Shown here piece after piece: positions 10,357 to 21,264 of a stretch of 64,000 nt of DNA. Origin of the DNA: Magicicada septendecula (Eukaryota; Arthropoda; Insecta; Hemiptera; Cicadidae); assembly GCA_034769895.1 (NCBI GenBank), contig JAWRYS010000723.1, positions 21,613 through 85,612 on the forward strand, read 5' to 3'. The notes beneath the pieces are model-generated. The model saw nothing but the letters and a program-made list of their open reading frames with translations, did no database searches and was not told the DNA's origin. Both the position numbers and the translations under genes were made by a program. The number at the start of each line of letters is the position of its first letter. The stretch's first letter is position 1.

Positions 10357-11913
10357 TACAACGCTCCCTTTCTTCTAACACAATTATCTAATATTTGTGA
10401 TGTTAGATAAAAAGTTACTTACCCGTGATTTTACTTTACCTGGGCGCCAGAACAAATCCCAGATACAAATGACACAGTTTCAGCTTAGCTCAGCGCATGG
10501 AGACACTCTTTCTCAGGATTCGTTCAGTGATTGTGGTTTTCAAGGGGAATCGTTACAAATAACTCTTTAAGATTTGCTTGATTATTATTTTTAATGTTTT
10601 AATAAATGATTTTGAAACTTTAAATTGTTAATGGTAGTGGCTTAATTCTACCCTATCATTATAATTATTGAGTGAGTGTGGAAAGTAATGATTAAGACGC
10701 TCAAACGACCTCTAGCTCTTATCTAGTCTGATTAAGAAATTTCTATCTTCCAAACCAGTGCTAAAGAACAGGTCTACAATAATTTGCACGTCCAATACTA
10801 CACACTATTTTCCATTCAACACTCTTATACTAAATTAAAGCTAATCTTAACAGTTAAAATACAATGTGTGCTTTTCTTAGTGTCTTTTTAAAATTGTTTA
10901 TTGTTTTATTTTTTTGTTTAGCGCTTATAGCATTGATCAATGAATTTATTTCTTACTGTTTTGATGCGTTGACCAAAGGTAGGAATCTGTAGAGGTCCTC
11001 CTTTCGATGGTGTTGCACAGAAAATGGGTTGATCAATGTTGTGGAAGATGCCCTGGCAAGTACAGATGCTGTAGACTTCTGTAGCACAGGTCCTTCACGG
11101 CTGATGGATTAATTAATTAATTAATTAACGGTGATTTTACGCAGCTAGTGTTATTGAATGTTGTAAATTCATCTACACTGCGGACTACTTCTCGATTTAG
11201 AACTGAATTTGCACTGTTGTGTAATTTAACAAATTTCTGGATGCGAATTATACACGTCAAGTGTGTTTCAGTACCGAACGAAGAGTGATGCTACCCCTCG
11301 CTTTTAGCTGGCGTCTGTTTTAAATACGGGCTGCTGATTGGTTGAACAAATAAATCATGCGTTTTTCCAGTTGTGACAATCTCGAACAGGTCGGTCTAAC
11401 ACTCCGTGACAGGTTCCAAACAGCAGAGAAATTCTTGTCAAAATCGTACTTCCTGTATGCAAATCGATTGATTACAGGTATTTGCAAATGTGTTTCCGAA
11501 GATCTGACCACAGAATATTGTTGCTTAGGTCTTTATCTGTGTGTGTGTGTGAAAACACCTTGTTCCTACGTAGCATAATTCTCTCGTTATTCCTGTTGGC
11601 GTGCATCATCTGTATAACTTCTTATTTGTTAATTATATTAACTGAGCTTGCGGCTACTTATAAAGCTTTTCTTGCTGAATACAATGCTGTTTTCAGAATT
11701 GCTGTATATTTACAACTTTTGAAGTTATTGCAAGTTGAACTGATAATTCGCTTTGAGTAAATTTACCTGTTTGAACTGGATTCTATTGTCGCTGTGACGC
11801 GGTTAGAGTGAGATAGCTGCAATTATACGCTTTCTCTCTTCCTTACTGCGTTACGCTCGTACCTTCTATAGCTTTCATATAACGCTCTGATAGGACGCTA
11901 TTATGAATCGTCA
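10357..11913 (-). repeat. Element A 3' LTR
   Basis: Nearly identical to 15821-17378. On the minus strand it runs from TGACGATTC to GCGTTGTA. Near its 3' end it contains CTGGCGCCCAG (10439-10449), a primer-binding-site-like sequence inside the LTR. A TTAATTAATTAATTAATTAA stretch at about 11109 is shared with the other LTR. Confidence 0.85.
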
Positions 11914-12288
11914 TATATACCCCCACTAGGTATAAAAAAAATTGATTATGTAAATCATTAATTTTTTTTCGAATGTACAGTTTTACACTGAATAAAATTT
12001 TGCACATTTACTTTAGCACTTTTTCCCGCACAAAACTTACACTTATACAATGTTACTTACATCCATCTTACAACTAAAGATTACAATGTTCCTTAACCTA
12101 ACATGGTATATTTGAAATTTATATGATCATTTTTAATCATCATTTTAGATTAATTAAATGTCAAAAATTTAAATAACAACACTAACATTTATTTAAATAA
12201 AATTTATTTTTACATTATTATTAATATTGATTCAAAACAATTATAAATTAATTTTATTTGACCAGGTTTGATTTATATACCTTACTGC

Positions 12289-12865
12289 TCAAATTATTAT
12301 ATCTTTATGGGTCAATATTTTGTTTATATTTTTCCACCTATGGGAACATAGCTTATATAGCTTACCTCCATACATAGAAAATCCTGGTTTGGAGTTGGTA
12401 ACTGCTACTAAAGGGTTTATATAGGGACTACTTGCTCTCTCTATAACTCCATTCGCTAACATTTGTTGGATCTCTTTCTCCATTTCTATAATGCAGAGGG
12501 ATTGGATAAGTCCTTTGTACAAATGATGCATTTTCAGTTAGTGTCAACTGATGTTCATAGAACCTAGCTCTTCCAGGCTCTGTTCTGAACACATCACTAT
12601 ACTCACCAACGAGTTGCTGAATTTTGTTCTGTTCATTGTTCAACTCAGTCCCAATATTGATTTCTGGAGTATTATCAATACAGTGCTGGTCACTCCTAAC
12701 GTCAACTACAGGTTTTTCTATATACCCTTTTACGATACTTACCGAGTTCCAATGTTTAAACTCTTTAATACCTACATTTATTTTATTAGCATTTATTTCC
12801 ATAGTAATGGTATTTCTTTTAAAATTTATTTTTGCTTTCCATTCAAGCAACGTATCTACCCACAA
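12289..12865 (-). pseudogene. Element A pol remnant (start of RT)
   Basis: After the protease the frame shifts at about 12860 and reads VDTLLEWKAKINF, the usual end of the protease region, then EYSDVFRTEPGRARFYEHQL, the classic lead-in to Ty3/gypsy RT. A second frame (12289-12531) continues with KEIQQMLANGVIERASSPY and NPLVAV, the first RT blocks. Then the sequence departs from RT (SMYGGKLYKLCSHRWKNIN) and stops. The YxDD palm, RNase H and integrase are absent, most simply through an internal deletion. Confidence 0.8.
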
Positions 12866-13227
12866 TCATGAATGAGTTTAGGGACTATTAGAGCTACTAT
12901 TTGGGTTTGGTTACCATTTATACTGACAGGTAAATATATTTGTTCAGTTATCTTTTGCATTTTGGCTCCAGTGGCTCCCTGTACATTACAATGTTTTACG
13001 GGTAGTCTGGGAAAATTTTGCAACTGATAATTATCTACAAATTTTGAGCTAACACAGGTAACTTCACTGCCAGTGTCAATAAGCGCTCGTACCAGCAGAT
13101 TACTGATCTTACAAATTATTTCCGGACATTCAGGATAATGGTTTCTACCCACTTCTTGCTCCTCTTTTAACAAGAACTCCCTATCGCTCACTTGTTTTAT
13201 ATTATTAGCTACGTTCTTCTTACCTGT
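12856..13227 (-). CDS. Element A aspartic protease region
   Basis: The frame contains ALIDTGSEVTCVSS, the D-T/S-G active-site loop of retropepsins, followed by an ILPLxVNG-like flap region (IYLPVSINGNQTQ) and ending at LIHDCG. Coordinates show it is in frame with the gag at 13998-15195 once the PLE insert and one duplicated target copy are left out of the count (the difference is divisible by 3). Gag and protease were therefore one frame, interrupted only by the PLE. A frameshift follows at 12856. Confidence 0.8.
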   Translation of the reverse strand, partial: TGKKNVANNIKQVSDREFLLKEEQEVGRNHYPECPEIICKISNLLVRALIDTGSEVTCVSSKFVDNYQLQNFPRLPVKHCNVQGATGAKMQKITEQIYLPVSINGNQTQIVALIVPKLIHDCG

Positions 13228-13330
13228 TTTCTTTAATTATTATCTTGTTGTTGCATCCTCTTCGTTCACTTTATTAATTTAATAATATATATAAACTTTC
13301 ACTAATGAACTTACTGTTGTCACTTCCCAA

Positions 13331-13362
13331 ACGTTTCGAGATGTTGTTTCTCTTCTTCAGTG
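13331..13362 (-). ncRNA. Hammerhead-core-like motif
   Basis: Minus strand CTGAAGA, A, stem GAGA/TCTC with loop AACAACA, GAAAC. Stem II differs from the family 1 copy at 560-594 (GAGG/CCTC) by a paired change. Confidence 0.4.
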
Positions 13363-13936
13363 GGTGTATACTGATTGTCGATTACAGAATAACCGTTACG
13401 GAAAAATGGTGTGTGTGGTGGGGGTTGATGGTGGGAAGGGATTGGCGCTGAGGTTCGAATTGTGTGTGTGGATCAGTGTATCGAATAGTGTATGTGATTT
13501 ATAATGTATTTGTTCATTTAATATGTTGTTTGGTTGTAGTGTGTGATATCTGTATATTTCAATTGTTCAGCTGTGTTTAGTTTTCTACTTTTAGGTAAGT
13601 AGTGTAATATTTCCATGTTGTGTTCTGTGTTTGTGTAACTGTGGTTTTCGTTATGTAAATGTGTGGCAAATGTGGAATGTATGTAGTTTGTGGTGAGGGC
13701 TTTTAAATGTTCAGAAAATCTGGAAGAAAAAGCATCAGATATATACAGATATCACACACTACAACCAAACAACATATTAAATGAACAAATACATTATAAA
13801 TCACATACACTATTCGAAACACTGATCCACACACACAATTCGAACCTCAGCGCCAATCCTTTCCCACCATCAACCCCCACCACACACACCATTTTTCCGT
13901 AACGGTTATTCTGTAATCGACAATCAGTATACACCC

Positions 13937-13968
13937 ACTGAAGAAGAGAAACAACATCTCGAAACGTT
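13937..13968 (+). ncRNA. Hammerhead-core-like motif
   Basis: Plus-strand partner of 13331-13362 with the same CTGAAGA, GAGA/TCTC and GAAAC. Confidence 0.4.
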
Positions 13969-13997
13969 TGGGAAGTGACAACAGTGTTTCTTTAATT

Positions 13998-15195
13998 GTT
14001 TCACTGCAGGTAATGGTAGGTTTAATTTTGTTTTTTTTTCTACCTGCAGTGGCTTCCCGTTTCCCGTATTCATTTTACTAGTCGATGGTTGCTGCTCGGT
14101 AGAGGTTATAGTTGTTTTACACACTTTATACCCTTTATTAGATTTATTTTCTACACTTCTACTCCTACCTTTATCCTCCACTTCCTGTTGATTTTGTAGT
14201 TTATTACCCGGATATGGGGTAAACCTTTTTTCTTTCATACGTTCATTATCTCTCCTCTTATTTGAGTAGAACGTTGGTTCTTGCTGATCACCTCTAGAGT
14301 AGTTACTCAGCTGATTACTTACCCGCTGTAGGTCCCTCTCTAAATCTAGACACTCATCTACGACCATAATGAACTTTTCTAAAGTATCCACTCCTCTAGT
14401 TGTGGTTGCTACTCTAGTACGTTCTGAGAAATGACGCGCTAGCTTATATACTAGGTCTCTCTCTTCTATTGGTGGTGTTAGATGTTTAACTTGCGCCATT
14501 ACATTAAGCACATAATTGGTAGTTGTCATATTCATTGACGGATGATACTTACCAAATTCTAAATGATCACGTACCCTTCTTTGTATTTGAACATTCCAGT
14601 ACTCTGCTAGAAATTTTTCTCTGAAGTCTGAGTAGGTTTGGACTCTGTCTGAGATGACTTTCCACCACGTACCTGCCCAATTCTTGAGAAATCGGCCTAA
14701 CATGTCCTTCTTATCCTCGTCGTCCATCAGTGGATTTACACGAGTTACATACGCTTCGAACAGCTTCAGGAATTCCACAGGATTCTCATGTGGGTTACCT
14801 GAAAATGCAAGGTTTTCCGGTTCTTCCTTATAGCCGCCACACCTCACTACTTTGGTTTGCTGTGACTTCATTGCTTTAGTCAGCTCCTCCCACATTACCT
14901 TCAACTGTTGTTCCACCTTTTGATGTACTTCGTCACTGTTAGCTTTACTCTCTACCTGTTTCTTAACTTCACTAATATTTACACCCAGTTGGGTACACTC
15001 TTCCCTAGTATTTTGGATTTCTTCTTTATTTAGAAGTGTTTGTGTTTTTAATTCAGCTGTTACTTCGCTGAATTGTTGATTAATGAGGGTTACTTTGAGT
15101 TCTAACCTTTCATGTAATTCATTTCTAAATTTATTTAGCTTTTCGTCTTGACGGCAAAAATTAGTGTTTACTTGTTTTCTAAATTCATCTAGCAT
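13998..15195 (-). CDS. Element A Gag (coiled coil plus Ty3/gypsy-type capsid)
   Basis: The open frame starts in coiled-coil sequence (residues 1-110, heptad-rich, E/Q/K-rich) and then enters a retrotransposon Gag domain: FSGNPHENPVEFLKLF, WAGTWWKVI, FREKFLAEYWN, VRDHLEFGKY and DLVYKLARHF. A basic tail rich in K, R and S follows; no CCHC zinc knuckle was seen. The equivalent region in element F (54859-55098) matches block by block. The frame runs on to 13924 only through antisense PLE sequence. Upstream coiled coil in 15297-15626 belongs to the same gene but is separated by a stop or frame change near 15296. Role: capsid-like particle protein for the retrotransposon RNA. Confidence 0.8.
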
Positions 15196-15296
15196 AGTTT
15201 TAACCTCTTCGGTATGCTTATCAAACCTACTATTACTCTCGTCTATTTTATTATTAGTACTATCTAATTTACTAGCTAGATTAGATATTTCTTCAT

Positions 15297-15626
15297 CTAT
15301 TTAAATGTAGCCTCTTTACTACTTTGTTCTATTTGGCTAGATAAATTTTCATTTATTTGTTTCATTTCACTGGACAAATATTTATTAGTTTGTTCTGTTT
15401 TATTATTAACATATATTAACAATTTCTGATTACTTTCTTCTAAACTTTTATTATTTTCTTCAATTTTACTTTCTATATTTTCAAGTTTACTATTTGTAAT
15501 TTCGATTTTATTATTAGTATCTTTTATTTCATTAGACAATTGATTCTTATTTTCATCCATTTTAGTGGTCAACTGCTTAAACATTTGCTCAATTGCTGAC
15601 ATATCTACTGATGATGATTTAGCCAT
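15297..15626 (-). CDS. Element A Gag N-terminal coiled coil
   Basis: 109 codons beginning MAKSSSVDMSAIEQMFKQL, then almost pure coiled coil (repeated KLENIESKIEENNK-type heptads). It ends about 100 bp before the main Gag frame, from which it is split by a disabling change. Similar long N-terminal coiled coils start the Gag-like genes of B, D, E and F, so this is a group feature. Confidence 0.7.
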   Translation of the reverse strand: MAKSSSVDMSAIEQMFKQLTTKMDENKNQLSNEIKDTNNKIEITNSKLENIESKIEENNKSLEESNQKLLIYVNNKTEQTNKYLSSEMKQINENLSSQIEQSSKEATFK

Positions 15627-15785
15627 TTTTACAATTTATTATTAACAAATAAATTTAAAATTATTTAATAGTTATTTGTAACTTGAATTCCACTTTCTTT
15701 TCTAATTTTATTAATACTACAATTTAACTAATCACTTGGGTAATAGCAACGCCAAATTATATAACTTTATTTATATAATTTTGTG

Positions 15786-15820
15786 TTTAATTGGGCCCAT
15801 TAGTTGTGGCGACAAATACA
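15786..15820 (-). promoter_or_regulatory. Element A primer-binding-site region
   Basis: Directly after the 5' LTR end the minus strand reads TTTGTCGCCACAACTAATGG, a decayed TGGCGCC.CAAC.TGGG type site for a tRNA primer. The tRNA was not identified. Confidence 0.5.
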
Positions 15821-17377
15821 TACAACGCTCCCTTTCGTCTAACACAATTATCTAATATTTGTGATGTTAGATAAAAAGTTACTTACCCGTGATTTTACTT
15901 TACCTGGGCGCCAGAACAAATCCCAGATACAAATGACACGGTTTCAGCTTAGCTCAGCGCATGGAGACACTCTTTCTCAGGATTCGTTCAGTGATTGTGG
16001 TTTTTCAAGGGGAATCGTTACAAATAACTCTTTAAGATTTGCTTGATTATTATTTTTAATGTTTTAATAAATGATTTTGAAACTTTAAATTGTTAATGGT
16101 AGTGGCTTAATTCTACCCTATCATTATAATTATTGAGTGAGTGTGGAAAGTAATGATTAAGACGCTCAAATGACCTCTAGCTCTTATCTATTCTGATTAA
16201 GAAATTTCTATCTTCCAAACCAGTGCTAAAGAACAGGTCTACAATAATTTGCACGTCCAATACTACACACTATTTTCCATTCAACACTCTTATACTAAAT
16301 TAAAGCTAATCTTACAGTTAAAATACAATGTGTGCTTTTCTTAGTGTCTTTTTAAATTGTTTATTGTTTTATTTTTTTGTTTAGCGCTTATATCATTGAT
16401 CAATGAATTTATTTCTTACTGTTTTGATGCGTTGACCAAAGGTAGGAATCTGTAGAGGTCCTCCTTTCGATGGTGTTGCACAGAAGAATGGGTTGATCAA
16501 TGTTGTGGAAGATGCCCTGGCAAGTACAGATGCTGTAGACTTCTGTAGCACAGGTCCTTCACGGCTGATGGATTAATTAATTAATTAATTAACGGTGATT
16601 TTATGCAGCTAGTGTTATTGAATGTTGTAAATTCATCTACACTGCGGACTACTTCTCGATTTAGAACTGAATTTGCACTGTTGTGTAATTTAAAAAATTT
16701 CTGGATGCGAATTATACATGTCAAGTGTGTTTCAGTACCGAACGAAGAGTGATGCTACCCCTCGCTTTTAGCTGGCGTCTGTTTTAAATACGGGCTGCTG
16801 ATTGGTTGAACAAATAAATCATGCGTTTTTCCAGTTGTGACAATCTCGAACAGGTCGGTCTAACACTCCGTGACAGGTTCCAAACGGCAGAGAAATTCTT
16901 GTCAAAATCGTACTTCCTGTATTTGCAAATCGATTGATTACAGGTATTTGCAAATGTGTTTCCGAAGATCTGACCACAGAATATTGTTGCTTAGGTCTTT
17001 ATCTGTGTGTGTGTGAAAACACCTTGTTCCTACGTAGCATAATTCTCTCGTTATTCCTGTTGGCGTGCGTCATCCATATAACTTCTTTATTTGTTAATTA
17101 TATTAACTGAGTTTGCGGCTACTTATAAAGCTTTTCTTGCTGAATACAATGCTGTTTTCAGAATTGCCGTATATTTACAACTTTTGAAGTTATTGCAAGT
17201 TGAACTGATAATTCGCTTTGAGTAAATTTACCTGTTTGAACTGGATTCTATTGTCGCTGTGACGCGGTTAGAGTGAGATAGCTGCAATTATACGCTCTCT
17301 CTCTTCCTTACTGCGTTACGCTCATACCTTCTATAGCTTTCATATAACGCTCTGATAGGACGCTATTATGAATCGTC

Positions 17378-17378
<1 letters not shown>
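15821..17378 (-). repeat. Element A 5' LTR
   Basis: Partner of 10357-11913. CTGGCGCCCAG recurs at 15903-15913 on the opposite strand, about 85 bp inside the LTR 3' end. Followed outside by (TA)n at 17380-17410. Confidence 0.85.

Positions 17379-17379
<1 letters not shown>

Positions 17380-17410
<31 letters not shown>
17380..17410. repeat. (TA)n microsatellite
   Basis: Alternating AT tract at the outer edge of element A. Confidence 0.95.
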
Positions 17411-17414
<4 letters not shown>

Positions 17415-17510
17415 ACTCTTTTTGCTACAGTCCGTTTCTTGATTTATATAATATATTTATTATTTATACTGAAATTACCTCAAGATATTTTATTTTCCTA
17501 ATTAAGAATA

Positions 17511-17546
17511 TGTTTCGAGAGCTATTGTGCTCTCATCCTCAGCCTT
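17511..17546 (-). ncRNA. Hammerhead-core-like motif, family 2
   Basis: Minus strand CTGAGGA, T, stem GAGAGC/GCTCTC (six pairs), GAAAC. Confidence 0.4.
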
Positions 17547-17573
17547 CGCAATTCTGCGTCTAGTAAAGTACCT

Positions 17574-17792
17574 ATGACACTAATAAAACACATACCACAC
17601 AAAGGGACCATAATGAACAGTTGGGAAAGTTTACAAATATACAAACATAAAACACAAAACAAACTAATACCCGAACAAATACAAATCAATACAAAAGAAG
17701 ACACAATTTTCAAAGCACTCAACATCGAAAATACACAAAATACTAATACATACACCACAACCACACACAAAAATACTACTTTGAGATACTAG
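17574..17792 (+). pseudogene. PLE family 2 endonuclease C-terminal fragment
   Basis: 72 codons matching the C-terminal third of the frames at 8073-8696 and 9833-10225, starting after the GIY-YIG motifs. Severely 5'-truncated. Confidence 0.75.
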
Positions 17793-17860
17793 AAACCAAC
17801 AGGAGACCACAATGGCAACAAACCAACACATAGGTACTTCACTAGACACAGAATCCTGAA

Positions 17861-17896
17861 GGCTGAGGATGAGAGCACAATAGCTCTCGAAACATG
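17861..17896 (+). ncRNA. Hammerhead-core-like motif, family 2
   Basis: CTGAGGA, T, stem GAGAGC/GCTCTC around ACAATA, GAAAC; the cleanest example in the window. TTCC-n6-GGAA follows and could form a second short stem. Confidence 0.45.
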
Positions 17897-17962
17897 TTCC
17901 AAATTAGGAAAATAAAATATCTTGAGGTAATTTCAGTATAAATAATAAATATAATATATTGC

Positions 17963-18760
17963 AACGATACAGCCATATGCTGTATTAGGCATTAATTTGA
18001 ATAAATATAAAATTTGTAGAATTATTATAAGTTAAGGGTAAATGGACAGGTCTGAGATTGTAAAAATATTTCATTGTTAGATTAGGGGAGAAATTAACCT
18101 GTTCCGACAAGCAGAGAACACCTGCTCAATTGTATGTGTGTTACGCGTGTATCTTGTGTGTGTTAGTGATGCATGTACAGACAGGAATCTCAGCCCCAAG
18201 TAATTAATAAAATAATTAATTTAATTCACTGTGTGAAAACTAATTAGTGTATAAACAAACCAAAGGCACTAAAGTGTGTGTAAATTTAGAGTTATCCCCA
18301 GTGAGAAAATGACGTTAATAGGACACGCTATGCGAAGTCAGTGCGAAATAAACATGCCAAAAAATATGCAAATTACCCTATGACGCTCAAATTAATACAA
18401 TGAGTGCTTAATCAAATTAGCTATGATTTGTGCTATCTCGATTCCGTGCAAAACATTGCTATTTGCTAATAATTGCAAATAGATGAAAAGGTTCGGGAGT
18501 GGGGGCTATCAGGCGATCTGCAGGTATCGACAGGACGATTTTGGAGCTAACTGGCACGGAATCTCGAGAGGGTATAAATTAAGGGTTCGACCGAAAACCC
18601 CTCTCTTCTTTTCAAGACACAGTTGCAGTCGGACATGCTGTCCGTCGGCAGAACAGTTTTATTTTTATTACAAGTCTCATTAACGAAAGAATAAAACATT
18701 CGTTAATTATGTGACAATATTCCGGAAAACGTAAAAGTACCGGGACCGTTTAAGTCTACC
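17963..18760 (+). repeat. Possible solo LTR or promoter-bearing repeat
   Basis: Starts near TTGCAACGATACAGCC beside a TA-rich run. It has a TATA box (GGTATAAATTAAGG, about 18571), a CAGTCGGACATG initiator-like stretch, and AATAAAAC near 18690. The order fits U3-R-U5, but no second copy is in the window. No coding domain. Confidence 0.3.
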
Positions 18761-19472
18761 AAGAGTATCTATGGAGAAGCTAACAGAGCGACGAGGTATG
18801 CTGGACGTTAGACGATGTTTAAGATTATAATTAGAAATAATCTTTTAGAAATGTAGATAAATGTTTAGTCATAAGAATGAGCGATCGCATATAAAGAAAT
18901 AATAAAAAAAAAGAATTTAAAGTTGAGAGAGTAGATTTTGTTTATCAAAGTAAATAGTTAATTGATTTGATATTTGCATTATAGAAAAGAATAATTTAAA
19001 AGTGAATATAATACAAATGCCAGTCTAAAAGTAATTAATATAAATTTAAATTTAATTTTAAACATTGGTATAGACTGAGCGAGTTGAGGTCAGATCTGAA
19101 TTAAAAGAATTCAATTCAAATTACATTTTAATATTATATTTTATTAGTAAATCAAATTATTAACATGTGTAGATTAAGATTATTAACATGTCTAGATGCA
19201 AGAGGTGTTTTAAATATGTGTAACACTGCATAGTATAAGAGATAAACATTTAATAATGAGCAATATCGTGACCGAAGATTATTAATGATGTGTATTATTT
19301 ATAAGATTGAGTAAACAATAAATATGAATTTTTAAATACTCATAAATATAATACTCGTATTATAATTACACCTGAACCCCAATTACACATACACGTTATT
19401 TGTATTGTTATAATTTTGTCGCCCGTCAACGTGTGGCACAACACGCGTACATTTAATAACTTTGTATAGTTG

Positions 19473-19510
<38 letters not shown>

Positions 19511-20940
19511 CTTATCAGGTTTTCTTATTATTTTACTTTCCAAAGTCCACTTACTATTTCGCAGCATCCATCAACTGATTTTACCTTTCTATATGTTCTA
19601 TTTTACATTGAAAATGTTCTTTAAATTATGTTTGAATTCAGCATTAGTTTAATTTTGCTAAGCTATTTTGAAGTACTAAATCATTTACTAATAAATCATT
19701 TTCACCTGCTAATCATACTTTTATATTTAACAAGTAGATAGTCTGTAATAGGCTATCCATTTAGTGATTTATTGTTGCTTGTAATATAATCTTTCATTCA
19801 GTTTTTAATAATTTAAAATTTGCTCCAACTTATATTTGCAGTACATAAGCTTCAGTTCTGTTATAGTATCTGCCTTAACAAGTTAAGAGTTTACTAAAGT
19901 TAAAACACAACAAATACTAATTTCTTTTCCTGTCATAGTGTAATATTTTTGTCACTATGTTTATTTGATGCTAGGGGCAGCACTTTTACTCTTTGCTTAG
20001 GTTAGCAAAATAACTAGGACTGGAAAGGACATGTATGTATTATTACTATCCATTATTTCCAAAGACAGCATTTCAAAATCTGTTATAATGTGTGTCCCTC
20101 TAATGGTACTGTAGATTTTTACTGTACCTAACCAATTATCAAAAGAAGAGTGGAGGCTGTCCTTTCAGTTTAGCTGAAAAAATAGTTTTGTTCTGTAGAC
20201 CTACCATTTTTTTTGTAGGCCTTTCAATTCTTATACACATTTTATACAAATAAATCTTATTAAATTATGAATATGGACATAAAATTTAATGTTAGGAAAT
20301 ATGTAATTAAAGTTAATAAAAGCAAATGGAAATGTTTAGATACGGTACTTTTATTACCAAAAAGGGGAAGAAATTATTATAACTCTAATAGTAATAAAAT
20401 ATCATAATTCTTATTGGAGAGAAACTGTTGGTAATATACTGTTGGGAAAAAAATTAATTTCTTTCATTTTTTTGTTCTGTTTTATTTTCAATAAAAGTTG
20501 ATTTTTTAAACAGTCAGTCATTTAATTTCAATTACTTCCTCAAAGTAAAATTTTCTACAGTTTTTGCCATTATTTTTTATAAGTTTAATGGCAGATTAAC
20601 AAAGTTTAATACAGCTTTGATACTAGATTTTTAAAATTCTGCAAATTACACTTTAAACCACAAAAGTTGTGCCAAAATTGGCATCTATTGAAATGTATTG
20701 TCATATTAATTAAAATTTATAGTAGGAATTAGAGATAAATAAATTGGGAGCCAAACCTGAACAAAACATTTACCGAGTTAGGGAAAGTTATTAAAGCTTT
20801 TATTTTGTGTATAAAACCGTTCCTCTACTCACTTTACTGTTTGTTTACATTCAGATTTGCATCTACTTTCTTATAGGAGACTCTATTTATGTACATTACA
20901 AGAGTGAGTTTTATATTTAATAATATTATTATATATATAT
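18761..20940. other. AT-rich stretch without recognisable genes
   Basis: No gene or motif supported. Contains a (TA)n tract at about 19476-19509 and ends in a (TA)n tract (about 20930-20940) that forms the left edge of element B. Confidence 0.5.
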
Positions 20941-21083
20941 TGTTACAACACAAATAAGCCACCCCAATACCAGGGATAAAAAAGATGAATCAACAATATA
21001 AAAAGTAATTCGTATAATATAAAATGTTTAAACTAATGAATATTAAATGACAATGATGCGACAAACGACGACATGACCTAACC

Positions 21084-21264
21084 CAAGTGATTGACCAAAT
21101 AAAAGGAAACCAAAGGAGAAGGGGAAAACCAAAACCAAATAAGAAAGTGATTGACCAAATAAAAGGAAACCAAAGGAGAAGGGGAAAACCGAAACCAAAT
21201 AAGAAAGTGATTGACCAAATAAAAGGAAACCAAAGGAGAAGGGGAAAACCAAAATTAAATGAAA
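21084..21264. repeat. 60 bp tandem repeat, three copies
   Basis: AGTGATTGACCAAATAAAAG begins each of three tandem copies in the 5' LTR of B. The open frames read through it on both strands are products of the repeat, not genes. Confidence 0.9.

Larger units (their letters stand above)
13228..13997. mobile_element. PLE family 1 inverted pair inside gag-pro, 11 bp TSD
   Basis: A minus-strand tail (13239-13734) and a plus-strand tail (about 13735-13986) of PLE family 1 are placed head to head. TTTCTTTAATT occurs at 13228-13238 and 13987-13997. The element interrupts the gag-protease frame of element A, so it is younger than A. Both copies are short 3' ends holding only the last part of the endonuclease gene and the tail. 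The right arm lacks the last 40 or so bases present in the left arm. Confidence 0.9.
10357..17378 (-). mobile_element. LTR element A, Ty3/gypsy-like
   Basis: Two direct repeats of about 1557 bp (10357-11913 and 15821-17378) bracket an internal region with gag, protease and a broken RT start, all on the minus strand. A purine-rich tract (minus AGTGGGGGT, near 11919-11927) precedes the 3' LTR, and a PBS-like TTGTCGCCACAACT follows the 5' LTR. Both outer edges lie in TA-rich runs. The LTRs differ by scattered substitutions and short indels, so the insertion is fairly recent. A PLE pair (13239-13986) sits inside it. Confidence 0.85.
17444..17962. mobile_element. PLE family 2 short inverted pair
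   Basis: A minus-strand tail (17444-17571) faces a plus-strand 3' fragment (17572-17962). The plus arm holds the last part of the endonuclease frame (TLIKHIPHKGTIMNSWESLQ, 17574-17792). The outer 34 bases (17444-17477 and 17929-17962) are inverted repeats. No clear target-site duplication was found. Confidence 0.8.
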
